Assembly: GCA_015655075.1 (NCBI GenBank)
Contig: JAATFT010000096.1
Location: 1 to 63,299 of the forward strand
Length of the DNA: 63,299 nucleotides
DNA from: Clostridiales bacterium
Lineage (GTDB): Bacteria; Bacillota; Clostridia; Lachnospirales; Lachnospiraceae
Direction of reading: 5' to 3'
The translations under genes and the position numbers were made by a program. A model generated the notes under the pieces. The model ran no database searches, was not told the origin of the DNA, and saw only the letters and a list, made by a program, of their open reading frames with translations. Shown here one piece after another: positions 19,900 to 28,457 of the stretch (position 1 is the stretch's first letter; each line of letters begins with the position of its first letter).

Positions 19900-20052
19900 C
19901 AGATAACTCATTGCACGAAGTGTCGTCGTCTTACCCGCCCCATTATGACCGATAAATCCATAAATGTCCCCCGCTTCCACTTCAAGTGATAAATTATCCA
20001 CTGCTTTTTTACCGCCTTTGTAGCTTTTGCTGAAATTTTTGATACTAAGCAT
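19888..20052 (-). pseudogene. N-terminal remnant (54 aa) of an ABC transporter ATPase
   Basis: A 54-codon leftward frame, below the size usually listed. It begins MLSIKNFSKSYKGGKKAVDN and contains a complete Walker A, GHNGAGKTTT. After RAMSYLLKR it stops, so the signature and Walker B motifs are missing. A good GGGAGG site stands 7 bases before the ATG. It resembles the start of drug-export-type ATPases (CcmA/YhaQ class), normally 230-300 residues. It converges on argH and overlaps its end by 12 bases, so the rest was probably lost when argH came to lie here. A truncated relic is more likely than a functional peptide. Confidence 0.7.
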
Positions 20053-20094
20053 AAATCAACCTCCCAATACTATGGTTCCTATCTCTATTTTAAC

Positions 20095-20126
20095 AAAAAA
20101 CCGGCGGTCAAATGCCACCGGTTTTT
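20095..20126 (-). terminator. Terminator of the LCP gene
   Basis: AAAAACCGGCGG and CCACCGGTTTTT form a stable stem directly after the LCP stop codon. On the minus strand a run of Ts follows. The plus strand also has a T tract, so it may work both ways. Confidence 0.8.
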
Positions 20127-20129
20127 GTT

Positions 20130-21419
20130 CTATTCCTGCGTCTGTATGGTATCTTCGGTAATGTCTTCTGTTTCTGTTGTATCGCTGCCATAGATAAATT
20201 CATGAATTTCCTTGCGCGTTGCGTCCCAATCCGTGGGCACAAGCACAGCCTGCTTAATATTACCTATAAGAACCTTCTCCGGTTTATAATTACCGTCGGA
20301 CGGAATCCTGTAATTTTCTAAGGATTTTACATTTAAACTGACCGCCTCTTCCAGATATTCATTAAATTCCGATTTTGTAATATCCGTTTTGATTTTAACA
20401 TTAGTTAATACATCATTCATAAATAGCCCTAATTGCAATATGTTCTTGGATTTTAATTTTTCAAAAATTGAATTTAATACCGTCCTATGTCTCTGGGTCC
20501 TTCCGAAATCATCAAGCTGATGGTCCTCCGTAGACACATAACGGACCCTGCAGTATCCTAACGCCTGATTGCCGTTCATAGTTTGTGTTCCCGCCACCAC
20601 ATTGCGGTTGGCAGGATCCGAAATATAATTTGTGGTATTCAGATAATTTGCTTCCGTACTTGTCAAGGTAACCTCAACCCCATGTAAAAGATCCACAATT
20701 TTCTCAAAGGCGCTGAAATTAACTAAAACATATCCGTCCAAAGATACTCCGAAATTATTTTGTATCGTTTGATATAATAAATCAACTCCTCCTTCTTTTC
20801 CATAGACAGAGTTTAATTTATTATTACTGTAACCCGGAATTTCAACATATAAATCCCTCATCAGGGAGGTAAGCTTCATCGTATTATCTTTCGTATTCAG
20901 GGATGCAATTATCATCACGTCGGTATTGGAGGCGCCTTCAAATTCCTCCACCCCGAGCAAAAGTATATTAACCACATCCTGGACCGGTTCGGATTTATTT
21001 GCATCATCCGCCGTATTGCCGGAATTATCGGCAGTCTGTGCAGGATCTGAATTTTCATAATCCAATTTTCCGTAAATATAACTGCCGGCTATATTCAAAA
21101 TGATTTTATGGCCCCAGGGAGTAAATGCTAATAAGCAGCCTAACAGCATAATAACAGAAAAAACAATTGCAAAAATTTTCACACCTTTTGGAAACCTGCT
21201 TTTCTTCTTCGGATTATCGTCATTTGTACTCGTATCTTTATCCTCCAATTCCTTACTGATTTGGTCTGCCAAAGAAGAATTGACCTCATCCCAAAATACG
21301 TCCTCATCCTCGTAGCCGGCTATATTATCAGAATACTGCTCCCAGTTGTTATCTTTCTTTAAATTTTCGGGGAAGCCTTCATTATTATCATTCGTATTGC
21401 TATTATTATCTTTCTCCAT
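20130..21419 (-). CDS. LytR-CpsA-Psr (LCP) family cell-wall glycopolymer ligase
   Basis: About 429 residues. A long acidic cytoplasmic tail (about 1-80) and one membrane helix (VKIFAIVFSVIMLLGCLLAF) are followed by an extracellular LCP domain. LCP enzymes attach teichoic acids or other glycopolymers to peptidoglycan. Seen are NTDVMIIASLN, the arginine in LTSLMRDLYVEI, KLNSVYG and the conserved RVRY plus DDFGRTQRHR block. I start at the second ATG (21419), since AGGAG is 8 bases before it but only about 3 before the ATG at 21428. Single-gene unit with its own terminator. Confidence 0.93.
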   Translation of the reverse strand: MEKDNNSNTNDNNEGFPENLKKDNNWEQYSDNIAGYEDEDVFWDEVNSSLADQISKELEDKDTSTNDDNPKKKSRFPKGVKIFAIVFSVIMLLGCLLAFTPWGHKIILNIAGSYIYGKLDYENSDPAQTADNSGNTADDANKSEPVQDVVNILLLGVEEFEGASNTDVMIIASLNTKDNTMKLTSLMRDLYVEIPGYSNNKLNSVYGKEGGVDLLYQTIQNNFGVSLDGYVLVNFSAFEKIVDLLHGVEVTLTSTEANYLNTTNYISDPANRNVVAGTQTMNGNQALGYCRVRYVSTEDHQLDDFGRTQRHRTVLNSIFEKLKSKNILQLGLFMNDVLTNVKIKTDITKSEFNEYLEEAVSLNVKSLENYRIPSDGNYKPEKVLIGNIKQAVLVPTDWDATRKEIHEFIYGSDTTETEDITEDTIQTQE

Positions 21420-21613
21420 CCCATTCACTCCTACAGTTACTTGTATATAATTCAGTTATATGTCGAATTATCATATAATCGGGAAATAAATTAATCCCGG
21501 ACAATTATATCACATGTCAAGCAAAAAATGAAATATTTTTTTTAAAATTAAGAAAAATTAAATTATCATAAGAATATCTTTATAATAACTTATAAAGTAA
21601 AAAAGATAAGCCC

Positions 21614-21877
21614 TCATTTCGAGAGCTTATCCAACAGCTTTACAATTTCTTCAAGTTTTTCATCTTCATCGCCTTGTTTAAAGGCTTCCTTTACACAGGC
21701 TCCTAAATGTGCGTGAATAATTTCATTATTCACCTTTCGCAGAATTGCCTGTGTTGCCATCAATTGATTTGAAATATCGATACAATAGCGGTCTTCTTCC
21801 ACCATTTTTAACAATCCGTCTATCTGCCCCCTGGCAGTTTTTAAAAGCCGGGTAACTTTAGTTTTATCCGCTTTCAT
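21614..21877 (-). CDS. csoR: CsoR-type copper-sensing repressor
   Basis: 87-residue all-helical DUF156 repressor. The copper(I) ligand triad of CsoR is present as C32, H57 and C61 (spacing x3 between the last two, as in the family). GGGAG lies 6 bases before the ATG at 21877; a GTG seven codons upstream is less likely. It is read in the same direction as copZ and copA and is probably their repressor, released from DNA by Cu(I). A C/G-tract palindrome at the copA promoter is the likely operator. Confidence 0.92.
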   Translation of the reverse strand: MKADKTKVTRLLKTARGQIDGLLKMVEEDRYCIDISNQLMATQAILRKVNNEIIHAHLGACVKEAFKQGDEDEKLEEIVKLLDKLSK

Positions 21878-21912
21878 TTCAGGCTCCCATCTAAGCACTT
21901 TGCATAAAATTA

Positions 21913-22143
21913 TTATTTAGCAAAGAGACCTTTTTTTTCTTCTATTGATACCGCCTCATATCCGGCTTCCTTAACGGCATCTTTAAATATGGTATTGCTG
22001 ATATCCGCATCAAAACTTACAACCGCCTCCTTTTTCTTAAGATTTACCTTGGCGCTTACTCCCGCAATATCGTTTAATACTTTCTCAACTTTGGCCTTGC
22101 AATGATTACAACTCATACCTTCAATTTTAATTATTTTCTTCAT
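21913..22143 (-). CDS. copZ: Copper chaperone CopZ
   Basis: 76-residue heavy-metal-associated domain with the Cu(I)-binding MSCNHC motif at residues 10-15, and the usual alternation of strands and helices ending DAVKEAGYEA. It should deliver Cu(I) to CopA encoded upstream in the same direction, and could also load the repressor CsoR 36 bases downstream. Confidence 0.93.
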   Translation of the reverse strand: MKKIIKIEGMSCNHCKAKVEKVLNDIAGVSAKVNLKKKEAVVSFDADISNTIFKDAVKEAGYEAVSIEEKKGLFAK

Positions 22144-22308
22144 AGTATTTTCTCTCCTTATTTTATTAATATACAGATATTATATCATGAACAAAAGGCG
22201 TGTTCATGATCTTTCACTGCGCTCGGAATCTGCAAGCAGGCTTGCAATTCCTCACTACGTTTTTATTGTATCACAAATATTTATATTTTACTGAAAAAAT
22301 ATAAACTG

Positions 22309-24588
22309 CTAAGCTATCCGTTTGGGCTTAAAGAACCTTAATCTTAGAGCATTGGATACCACACATACGGAGCTTAGGCTCATTGCTGCGGCTGCAAACA
22401 TAGGATTCAATTTCCAGCTAAGCATGTTATAGAACACTCCCGCCGCCAGAGGTATACCTATTGTATTATAAAAGAATGCCCAGAATAAATTCTCCTTGAT
22501 ATTTTTAATGGTGGCTTTACTTAGCTGTATTGCCGTAACGGCATCCAATAAATCACTTTTCATTAATACAATATCCGCTGATTCAATTGCGATATCCGTC
22601 CCGGCACCGATTGCAATTCCCACGTCCGCTCTGACTAAAGCCGGCGCGTCATTAATGCCGTCACCAATCATAGCAACCTTCCCGCCATTTTCCTGAATTT
22701 TTCTGATTTCACTTTCCTTATCCTGAGGCATAACTTCCGCCACCACCCTGTCAATATTAAGCTGGTCCCTGATTGCCTCGGCAGTCTGCTTATTATCACC
22801 GGTCAGCATCACCACATCGATACCCATGGCTTTAAACTGTTCTATGGCAAGACGGCTGGTAGGCTTTACTACATCGGCCGCTGCTATTAAACCAAGTATC
22901 TCTTTATCCTCTGCGAAATACAAGGGTGTTTTGCCTCCTTTGGCTAAATCATCCGAATATTTTTTTAGTTTTTCAGCAGAGATTCCGTTTTCCTCCATCA
23001 TAGCCAGATTGCCTGCATAATATACTTTTCCGTCAATCCAGGCAACGATGCCCCTGCCTGAGACGGCATTAAATTTCTGCACTTCTTTTAATGTCAATCC
23101 CATTTCTTCTGCTTTTTTAATTATGGCGTCAGCCAGAGGATGTTCGGAAGGTTTTTCAATGGAAGCCGCAATCTCAAGCATCTGCTCCTGCGTCAGGCTT
23201 CCGGCGGTGATTATATCGGTCACAACCGGCTTTCCCTCCGTTACCGTACCGGTCTTATCAAGAATGACCGTATTAATTTTGTGTGCTGTTTCCAGGGCTT
23301 GCGCAGATTTAATTAATATACCGTTCATGGCACCTTTACCCGTGCTTACCATAATGGCTACCGGAGTTGCAAGCCCCAGCGCGCAGGGACAGGAAATAAC
23401 CAGTACCGCAATTCCGATGGATAAGGCAAATTCAAAGGTAGCGCCAAAAATAAGCCATAAAACAGTTGCTAAAACCGCTATACTTATAACAACCGGAACA
23501 AAAATCCCGCTGATTTTATCCGCCAGCTTAGCAATGGGAGCTTTGGAAGCGCCGGCATCCTCCACCAGTTTAACAATCTGTGCCAGCGTGGTATCCTCGC
23601 CTACTTTTTGAGCTTTAAATTTAAAATAACCTGTTTTGTTAATCGTAGCTCCAATAACGGTATCGCCCACATGTTTTTCCACCGGAATACTCTCGCCGGT
23701 TAATGCCGACTGGTCGACGGAGGAAGCTCCCTCCATAATGATTCCGTCCACCGGAATACTCTGTCCCGGTCTTACGGCAATGACATCGTCTTTTACAACC
23801 TCTTCCACCGGAATTATGATTTCCTCACCGTCCCGGATGACCGCCGCCGTTTTAGGGGCTAAATCCAATAATTTGGTAATCGCCTCCGAAGTCTTGCCCT
23901 TTGATCTTGCTTCCAGGTATTTACCTAAAGTAATCAAGGTCAGTATGGTGGCGGCCGATTCAAAATATAAATCCATGGAATAACGCATTACACTATCCAT
24001 ATCCTCATGGCCAAGCCCATACCCGATTCTAAAAATGGCAAAGACCCCGTAAACAATAGCCGCGCAGGACCCGATTGCAATGAGGGAATCCATATTGGGC
24101 AAACGGTGAAGCAATGTCTTAAAACCTACCTGAAAATACTTTCGGTTCACGTATACAATGGGAAGGATGAGTAAAAACTGTAAAAATGCAAAAGTAACCG
24201 CATTTTCCGTTCCATGTATAATACCGGGTAAAGGGAGTTCAAACATATGTCCCATGGCTATATATAACTCCGGTATTAAAAACACAAAGGAAACACGTAT
24301 CCTGGTTCTCATTTCCTTTAATTCCGCCTCTGCCCTATTAACGGCCTTGCCGTTTTCCGCAGTTTCTTTTCCCCTTTGGGTAAAAACAGCTGCATCATAG
24401 CCTGCATCTATTACCGATTCAATTATCGTATTATTATCCGTAATCCCGCCGTCGTATTCAACTACCATACTGTTTGATAAGAGATTTACCGCCACCGACA
24501 TTACCCCCGGTACCTTTTTAACACTCTTTTCAACAGCGGCCGAACACGCCGAACAGGTCATTCCATTAACGTTAAATTTTTGATTCAT
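22309..24588 (-). CDS. copA: Copper-exporting P-type ATPase CopA
   Basis: 759-residue P1B-type ATPase that pumps Cu(I) out of the cell. It has one N-terminal metal-binding domain ([12 protein letters not shown], from residue 8), the membrane CPC site at residues 400-402, phosphorylated aspartate D444 in DKTGT, the HP motif SEHPLA, and [11 protein letters not shown]-terminal membrane residues YN (FFYNTIG) and MSLSS are those of copper ATPases. GGAG precedes the ATG. It is the first gene of copA-copZ-csoR, but 166 bases separate it from copZ, so copZ-csoR may also have its own promoter. Confidence 0.96.
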   Translation of the reverse strand: MNQKFNVNGMTCSACSAAVEKSVKKVPGVMSVAVNLLSNSMVVEYDGGITDNNTIIESVIDAGYDAAVFTQRGKETAENGKAVNRAEAELKEMRTRIRVSFVFLIPELYIAMGHMFELPLPGIIHGTENAVTFAFLQFLLILPIVYVNRKYFQVGFKTLLHRLPNMDSLIAIGSCAAIVYGVFAIFRIGYGLGHEDMDSVMRYSMDLYFESAATILTLITLGKYLEARSKGKTSEAITKLLDLAPKTAAVIRDGEEIIIPVEEVVKDDVIAVRPGQSIPVDGIIMEGASSVDQSALTGESIPVEKHVGDTVIGATINKTGYFKFKAQKVGEDTTLAQIVKLVEDAGASKAPIAKLADKISGIFVPVVISIAVLATVLWLIFGATFEFALSIGIAVLVISCPCALGLATPVAIMVSTGKGAMNGILIKSAQALETAHKINTVILDKTGTVTEGKPVVTDIITAGSLTQEQMLEIAASIEKPSEHPLADAIIKKAEEMGLTLKEVQKFNAVSGRGIVAWIDGKVYYAGNLAMMEENGISAEKLKKYSDDLAKGGKTPLYFAEDKEILGLIAAADVVKPTSRLAIEQFKAMGIDVVMLTGDNKQTAEAIRDQLNIDRVVAEVMPQDKESEIRKIQENGGKVAMIGDGINDAPALVRADVGIAIGAGTDIAIESADIVLMKSDLLDAVTAIQLSKATIKNIKENLFWAFFYNTIGIPLAAGVFYNMLSWKLNPMFAAAAMSLSSVCVVSNALRLRFFKPKRIA

Positions 24589-24621
24589 ACCCGACTCCTA
24601 TCTGCATTTTGTCATATGACC

Positions 24622-24638
24622 ACACCCCCGTGGGGTGT
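24622..24638 (-). promoter_or_regulatory. CsoR operator at the copA promoter
   Basis: ACACCCCCGTGGGGTGT is a near-perfect palindrome built on C and G tracts, the type bound by CsoR repressors. It lies between the -10 element and the copA start codon, over the probable transcript start. Confidence 0.7.
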
Positions 24639-24651
24639 TCTTACAATAAAA

Positions 24652-24680
24652 ATAATATACCTAATTAATAAAATTGTCAA
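24652..24680 (-). promoter_or_regulatory. Promoter of copA
   Basis: On the minus strand TTGACA (24680-24675), a 17-base spacer and TATTAT (24657-24652). The consensus -35 and the operator just downstream fit a strong, repressed promoter. Confidence 0.7.
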
Positions 24681-24699
24681 GTGGATTTTTTATCGAATA

Positions 24700-25000
24700 G
24701 GAAATTGCATAAAGCTCAAGCGTATTTTTGCTCACGGAGCCGACCTCTATTAATAAAACCGTGAAACAATTCCCCATCCGGCTTGTGGAAAGAAACAGCG
24801 TGAAAGCCATTAATGCTTAATTTTCCCATAAATTTTTATGTTTTATTCAAGGCGGATACTCGCAATTGGCTCCCCCAGTATTCCTTCTCGTGAAGTAACG
24901 TTTCCTGTCACCGCCCCAGTCCCCTCTTGTGGCAAGCATTCTGCACACTTCAACCAGAACCGGCGGGCAGGTTTCCTTTCTTGCGCTGCCGTCAGTTAAG
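24700..25000 (-). other. Gene-free stretch, possible degraded group II intron 3' end
   Basis: No intact gene. On the minus strand AAGCCGGATG, then TTTCACGGTTTT, then AGAGGTCGGC lie within about 50 bases (24745-24800). This order recalls domain V and the following linker of bacterial group II introns, but the middle of the domain V stem is not well formed. No reverse transcriptase frame is left. The higher-GC stretch 24840-25000 contains only broken frames I do not recognise. Confidence 0.3.
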
Positions 25001-25003
25001 GTT

Positions 25004-25825
25004 TCAAAATAACAAAAAATAGAAAACTACAAGCAGACCTAAAACTATTCTATAATAACCAAATACCTTAAAATCATGCTTTTTCACAAATTCCATTAAA
25101 AACTTAATTACAAATACGGATACCACAAAAGCCGTTAACATACCTAATATTAATATCAAAACCTCATTTGTGGTATAATTAAATCCAAACTTAACCATCT
25201 TTAATAAGCTGTAGCCAAACAGAGCGGGTATGGCCAGAAAAAATGAAAATTCAGCGGCCACATATCTGGAAGTACCGATTATAATGGCACCTAATATTGT
25301 TGCACCGGACCTGGAGGTTCCCGGGATTATGGATAAAAGCTGGAATAATCCGATTAAAAATGCGGTTTTATAAGTAATATCCGGTAAAGTTCTAATCTTA
25401 GGGCTTTTATATTTATTTCTATTTTCAATAACAATAAATAAAACACCGTATACAATTAAAGTAATTGCAACCGTAATATAATTATAGAAATACCGGTCAA
25501 TTAAATCGTCAAATAATAATACCATAACCGTTGCCGGTAAACAGGCGACTATAATCTTAAGCCATAAATTTATTATATCCATTTTTATAATGGGTCTGTT
25601 TTTAAAACGGAAGGGGAAAATCTTATTCCAGAATAAAAGTATAACGGCTAAAATAGCTCCAAATTGTATTACAATTAAAAACACTTCCTTAAACTCGTCC
25701 GATACATTAAGGGGAATAATTTCATCTACCAATATCATATGTCCTGTGCTGCTGATAGGGAGCCATTCTGTAATCCCCTCAACTATCCCTAAGAAAATCA
25801 CCTTTAAAATCTCTAAAAAATCCAT
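25004..25825 (-). CDS. uppP: Undecaprenyl-diphosphatase (BacA/UppP)
   Basis: 273-residue integral membrane enzyme that recycles the undecaprenyl carrier of wall synthesis and gives bacitracin resistance. The two family motifs are present: [20 protein letters not shown] from residue 13 (glutamate-rich and PISSTGH parts) and [10 protein letters not shown] near residue 170. Eight membrane helices are expected. It is a single-gene unit. Confidence 0.96.
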   Translation of the reverse strand: MDFLEILKVIFLGIVEGITEWLPISSTGHMILVDEIIPLNVSDEFKEVFLIVIQFGAILAVILLFWNKIFPFRFKNRPIIKMDIINLWLKIIVACLPATVMVLLFDDLIDRYFYNYITVAITLIVYGVLFIVIENRNKYKSPKIRTLPDITYKTAFLIGLFQLLSIIPGTSRSGATILGAIIIGTSRYVAAEFSFFLAIPALFGYSLLKMVKFGFNYTTNEVLILILGMLTAFVVSVFVIKFLMEFVKKHDFKVFGYYRIVLGLLVVFYFLLF

Positions 25826-26044
25826 ATAACAATACCTTGCCTTCCATATTTTTACGCTTCAACAGCCGCTTTTACCTATTATAACACAGATGCTCTCCCT
25901 CTAGTATCCTATTTTTTTAAAATATAGTCCGGAATTTAAAACCTTTTTTATTGTTATGCCCTTTTGCTGACTGCTAAAACATAATGAATCAATAAAAAAT
26001 AAGTTTTAAAAAACCGGACGCTAAAAAATCGTTTCCTGAAATAT

Positions 26045-26338
26045 TTAAGAAAAATATCTGCCATTTTCAAAAATATACTGCATGCCTGCCATGCCCATGG
26101 CAAAAAAAACCAGAACTATAATTAAAAATATAGCAGCTCCATCATATATTATATTGCCATCTCTTTCTTTATAATGTCCCATTAGTATTTCACACCCCAA
26201 TAAGACAAACAAAACAGGCCATATTTTAAATACCATCTGATAGGTAATTATATCGGTAAAAATCCGTATGAGAAATAGTATTCCGAATAAGATCAAGCCG
26301 GTTCCCAGGGTAAATGTTCCTACTCTATGCATTTTCAT
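26045..26338 (-). CDS. Small LiaI/LiaF-like membrane protein
   Basis: 97 residues with three membrane segments and the pattern GTGLILFGILFLI then IWPVLFVLLGCEILMGH. This matches the membrane part of LiaF-type envelope-stress proteins (the LiaI-LiaF-like region). No soluble domain follows. It overlaps the preceding membrane-protein gene by 14 bases and has a GGAG site, so it is the last member of the sigma-factor unit. Function unknown; a role in envelope sensing is inference. Confidence 0.75.
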   Translation of the reverse strand: MKMHRVGTFTLGTGLILFGILFLIRIFTDIITYQMVFKIWPVLFVLLGCEILMGHYKERDGNIIYDGAAIFLIIVLVFFAMGMAGMQYIFENGRYFS

Positions 26339-27113
26339 CTGTTTTCTCCTCGCCTATTATACTCCGGGAGTTATTTATGGAACTTGGATGTACTGCGGTA
26401 ACTTCATGGGTTAATTCATTTTTATTTAGCAAGGTTTCCGAATTACCCGCTACCTTTTCGTTTATCTCCGATTCCTCATTTATTAAATCATTTTCCCGTA
26501 TCAAAGTATCTTTATTATCAGAACCATCCTTTTTCATTCCTGTTTCATTGAAATTAAGTCCTTTTTTCGTAAGCTCTTTCTCTTCCAAATCCAATTCTTT
26601 CTTTTTGCCAAGTATCATTTTTATGCCAATTATAATAATGATTAATGAAAACAAAATTCTTGAGCCGTTCCAGCGCAGTGAATTAATAAAACGGGCCAAT
26701 TCTGTATAATCCGCTCTTGACGCCTGTTCGGCTATAAAGTCCAGTAAATTTTCCAATAATACCGAGCCGCCGATTAAAATCAGTATAATAGCAATCGCTC
26801 TTTCATACTTCCTTATCAGGAATTTTAACTGTGCATTATCCCGGGAAGGCAGGAATATATAATGGTCTTCCAGGGTTTGAAATACACTGTCCGGCATTGT
26901 CATCTTATTAATGGAATCAAAGAAGCTGTAAAACCATAATACCGGAAGCACAAAATATACCATTCCGATTCCGGTCCAGCTTCCGAAAGCTATTATAACG
27001 GCTGTTACAGTCATAATAGAAATTCCCTGTTTCATAAAACCCATATACATCTGCCCCGCACCAAATAATATCGAAAATATAAAGGTAAAAAATTTACTCC
27101 TTTTCCTTGTCAT
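26325..27113 (-). CDS. Membrane protein of unknown function in the ECF sigma unit
   Basis: 262 residues. The first half has several membrane helices, including an AGQMYMGFMKQGISI segment seen in TM2-like small membrane domains, and a second hydrophobic pair near residues 105-165. The C-terminal 90 residues are hydrophilic and rich in Glu, Lys and Asn, with a repetitive look (LTKKGLNFNETG, NDLINEESEINE). It overlaps the anti-sigma gene by 20 bases. I cannot name a function; context suggests a partner in envelope sensing. Confidence 0.75.
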   Translation of the reverse strand: MTRKRSKFFTFIFSILFGAGQMYMGFMKQGISIMTVTAVIIAFGSWTGIGMVYFVLPVLWFYSFFDSINKMTMPDSVFQTLEDHYIFLPSRDNAQLKFLIRKYERAIAIILILIGGSVLLENLLDFIAEQASRADYTELARFINSLRWNGSRILFSLIIIIIGIKMILGKKKELDLEEKELTKKGLNFNETGMKKDGSDNKDTLIRENDLINEESEINEKVAGNSETLLNKNELTHEVTAVHPSSINNSRSIIGEEKTDENA

Positions 27114-27597
27114 GACTTATATCCTCCTTGTTATTTGCATCACTGTTTAAAACCAAAAGATCTGTATATTCCAATACATTATCTGAAAATTCTCTTAATT
27201 CCCTGTTCATCTTATCTATAAAATTCACCCCGACGGCAGGTTCTTTCTGCTGGGAATCTCCTACCGGAACTAAAAAGAGTATTGCCAATGCCCCGCACAT
27301 TGCTAAACCTATCTTCATGCCGTAGCAGAACATCTGCAATCTTTTCCAAGACATCTGTAGTCTAATATGCTTATTTATATTCCATACCCCAGAAAAAGCC
27401 CTGGATTTTTTCAAAATATTATCCTTCAGATAATGGGGTGCTTTTATCATGGCCTGCTTTTCTATGAAACCGGCATATTGGGCTGCACAAATCTCACAGG
27501 AAGCGATATGCTCCAGTTCCTCCAAAGCAATATTTTTAAAATCGATATTCTTGTGATTACATGCTGTAAAGCCTATTTGTTTCTCTTCTGTCACCAT
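27094..27597 (-). CDS. Putative zinc-binding anti-sigma factor
   Basis: 167 residues. An N-terminal H-x3-C-x2-C motif (HIASCEIC, about residues 30-37) matches the zinc anti-sigma fold that clamps ECF sigma factors. A single membrane helix follows at about 95-112 (IGLAMCGALAILFLVPVG), with an extracellular tail of about 55 residues. It starts 4 bases after the sigma-factor stop codon, so the pair is coupled. It should hold the sigma factor at the membrane until an outside signal arrives. Confidence 0.8.
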   Translation of the reverse strand: MVTEEKQIGFTACNHKNIDFKNIALEELEHIASCEICAAQYAGFIEKQAMIKAPHYLKDNILKKSRAFSGVWNINKHIRLQMSWKRLQMFCYGMKIGLAMCGALAILFLVPVGDSQQKEPAVGVNFIDKMNRELREFSDNVLEYTDLLVLNSDANNKEDISHDKEKE

Positions 27598-27601
27598 AGC
27601 A

Positions 27602-28111
27602 TTACTCCTTTCTCCATAATTTTCGTAACATGATTTTAGAACGATACACTTGTGTCTGTATTGTTTTTACATTTTTGCCACTCTGTTTTACTATCTCGGA
27701 TATATCCTTTTCATAATAAAAATAATCAAGTGCTATTTCCTGATAAGGAGGTTTTAAATGACTGCATAGATTATATAATTCCTGTTTCATATCCGTTTCT
27801 AATACATATTCTTCCGGTGAGGGTTTATTACATTGTACTTCATTAAAATAGGTATCTTCCATGGGCACAACATTCCTCCCCGCCCGTTTTAAATAATCCA
27901 GGCATTTATTGGTGGCAATCCGGCATACCCATGCCTTATCATTTTTGCCATCAAAGGTATGTAGATTCTTATAGGCTGACAGGAAAGTATCCTGAGTTAA
28001 ATCTTCCGCATCAAAATAGCTTCCTGCCAGTCTAAAGCATATGGAAAAAACCAGATTCCCATATGCATTGATTAAATGTTCCAAATAGTTATCGCAATCG
28101 ATTTTTTCCAC
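27602..28111 (-). CDS. ECF-type RNA polymerase sigma factor
   Basis: About 169 residues with region 2 (AGSYFDAEDLTQDTFLSAYK, then AWVCRIATNKCLDYLKR) and region 4 (PPYQEIALDYFYYEKDISEI, then VKTIQTQVYRSKIMLRKLW). It probably directs its own four-gene unit with the anti-sigma factor. I place the start at the GTG at 28111, just after AGGAAGAGGAG. The frame stays open to an ATG at 28153, but those extra codons (MIFQTRSS) are the end of repeat A and lack a ribosome site. Which start is used is uncertain, because the SD-like purine run directly abuts the GTG. Confidence 0.88.
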   Translation of the reverse strand: MEKIDCDNYLEHLINAYGNLVFSICFRLAGSYFDAEDLTQDTFLSAYKNLHTFDGKNDKAWVCRIATNKCLDYLKRAGRNVVPMEDTYFNEVQCNKPSPEEYVLETDMKQELYNLCSHLKPPYQEIALDYFYYEKDISEIVKQSGKNVKTIQTQVYRSKIMLRKLWRKE

Positions 28112-28131
28112 CTCCTCTTCCTGCCGTCCGC

Positions 28132-28295
28132 TAGAGCGTGTTTGAAAAATCATCGCACCGTTCTGACCGCCCCACTTTGCGGTATACTGCGTTGCAATTT
28201 GGGGAGCGTAGCACCACTACGCGCCCAAAATCGCTCCTTGCCTCCCAAAAAGCGGAACGTCCAGCCCGGCACAAGCATTTTTCAAACACACTCTA
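28132..28295. repeat. Repeat family A, copy 1 (MITE-like)
   Basis: About 164 bp with imperfect terminal inverted repeats AGAGCGTGTTTGAAAAAT and ATTTTTCAAACACACTCT, and an internal palindrome around AGCGTAG-CACCA-CTACGC. It abuts the 5' end of the sigma-factor gene, and its left end is translated in frame in the longest reading of that gene. Confidence 0.85.
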
Positions 28296-28457
28296 AACTA
28301 AACAGTATTATATAATCATACAAATAATAAAACGAGTTAAAAAGTAAAATTACTTCAAATTTTTATTAAATTTAAGGAAACGGAAACGGTTCTTTTGAAT
28401 AATTGCTGACAGAGTATTAATTACTATATAAAGAAATTAAATCTAAATTCAGCTTGT

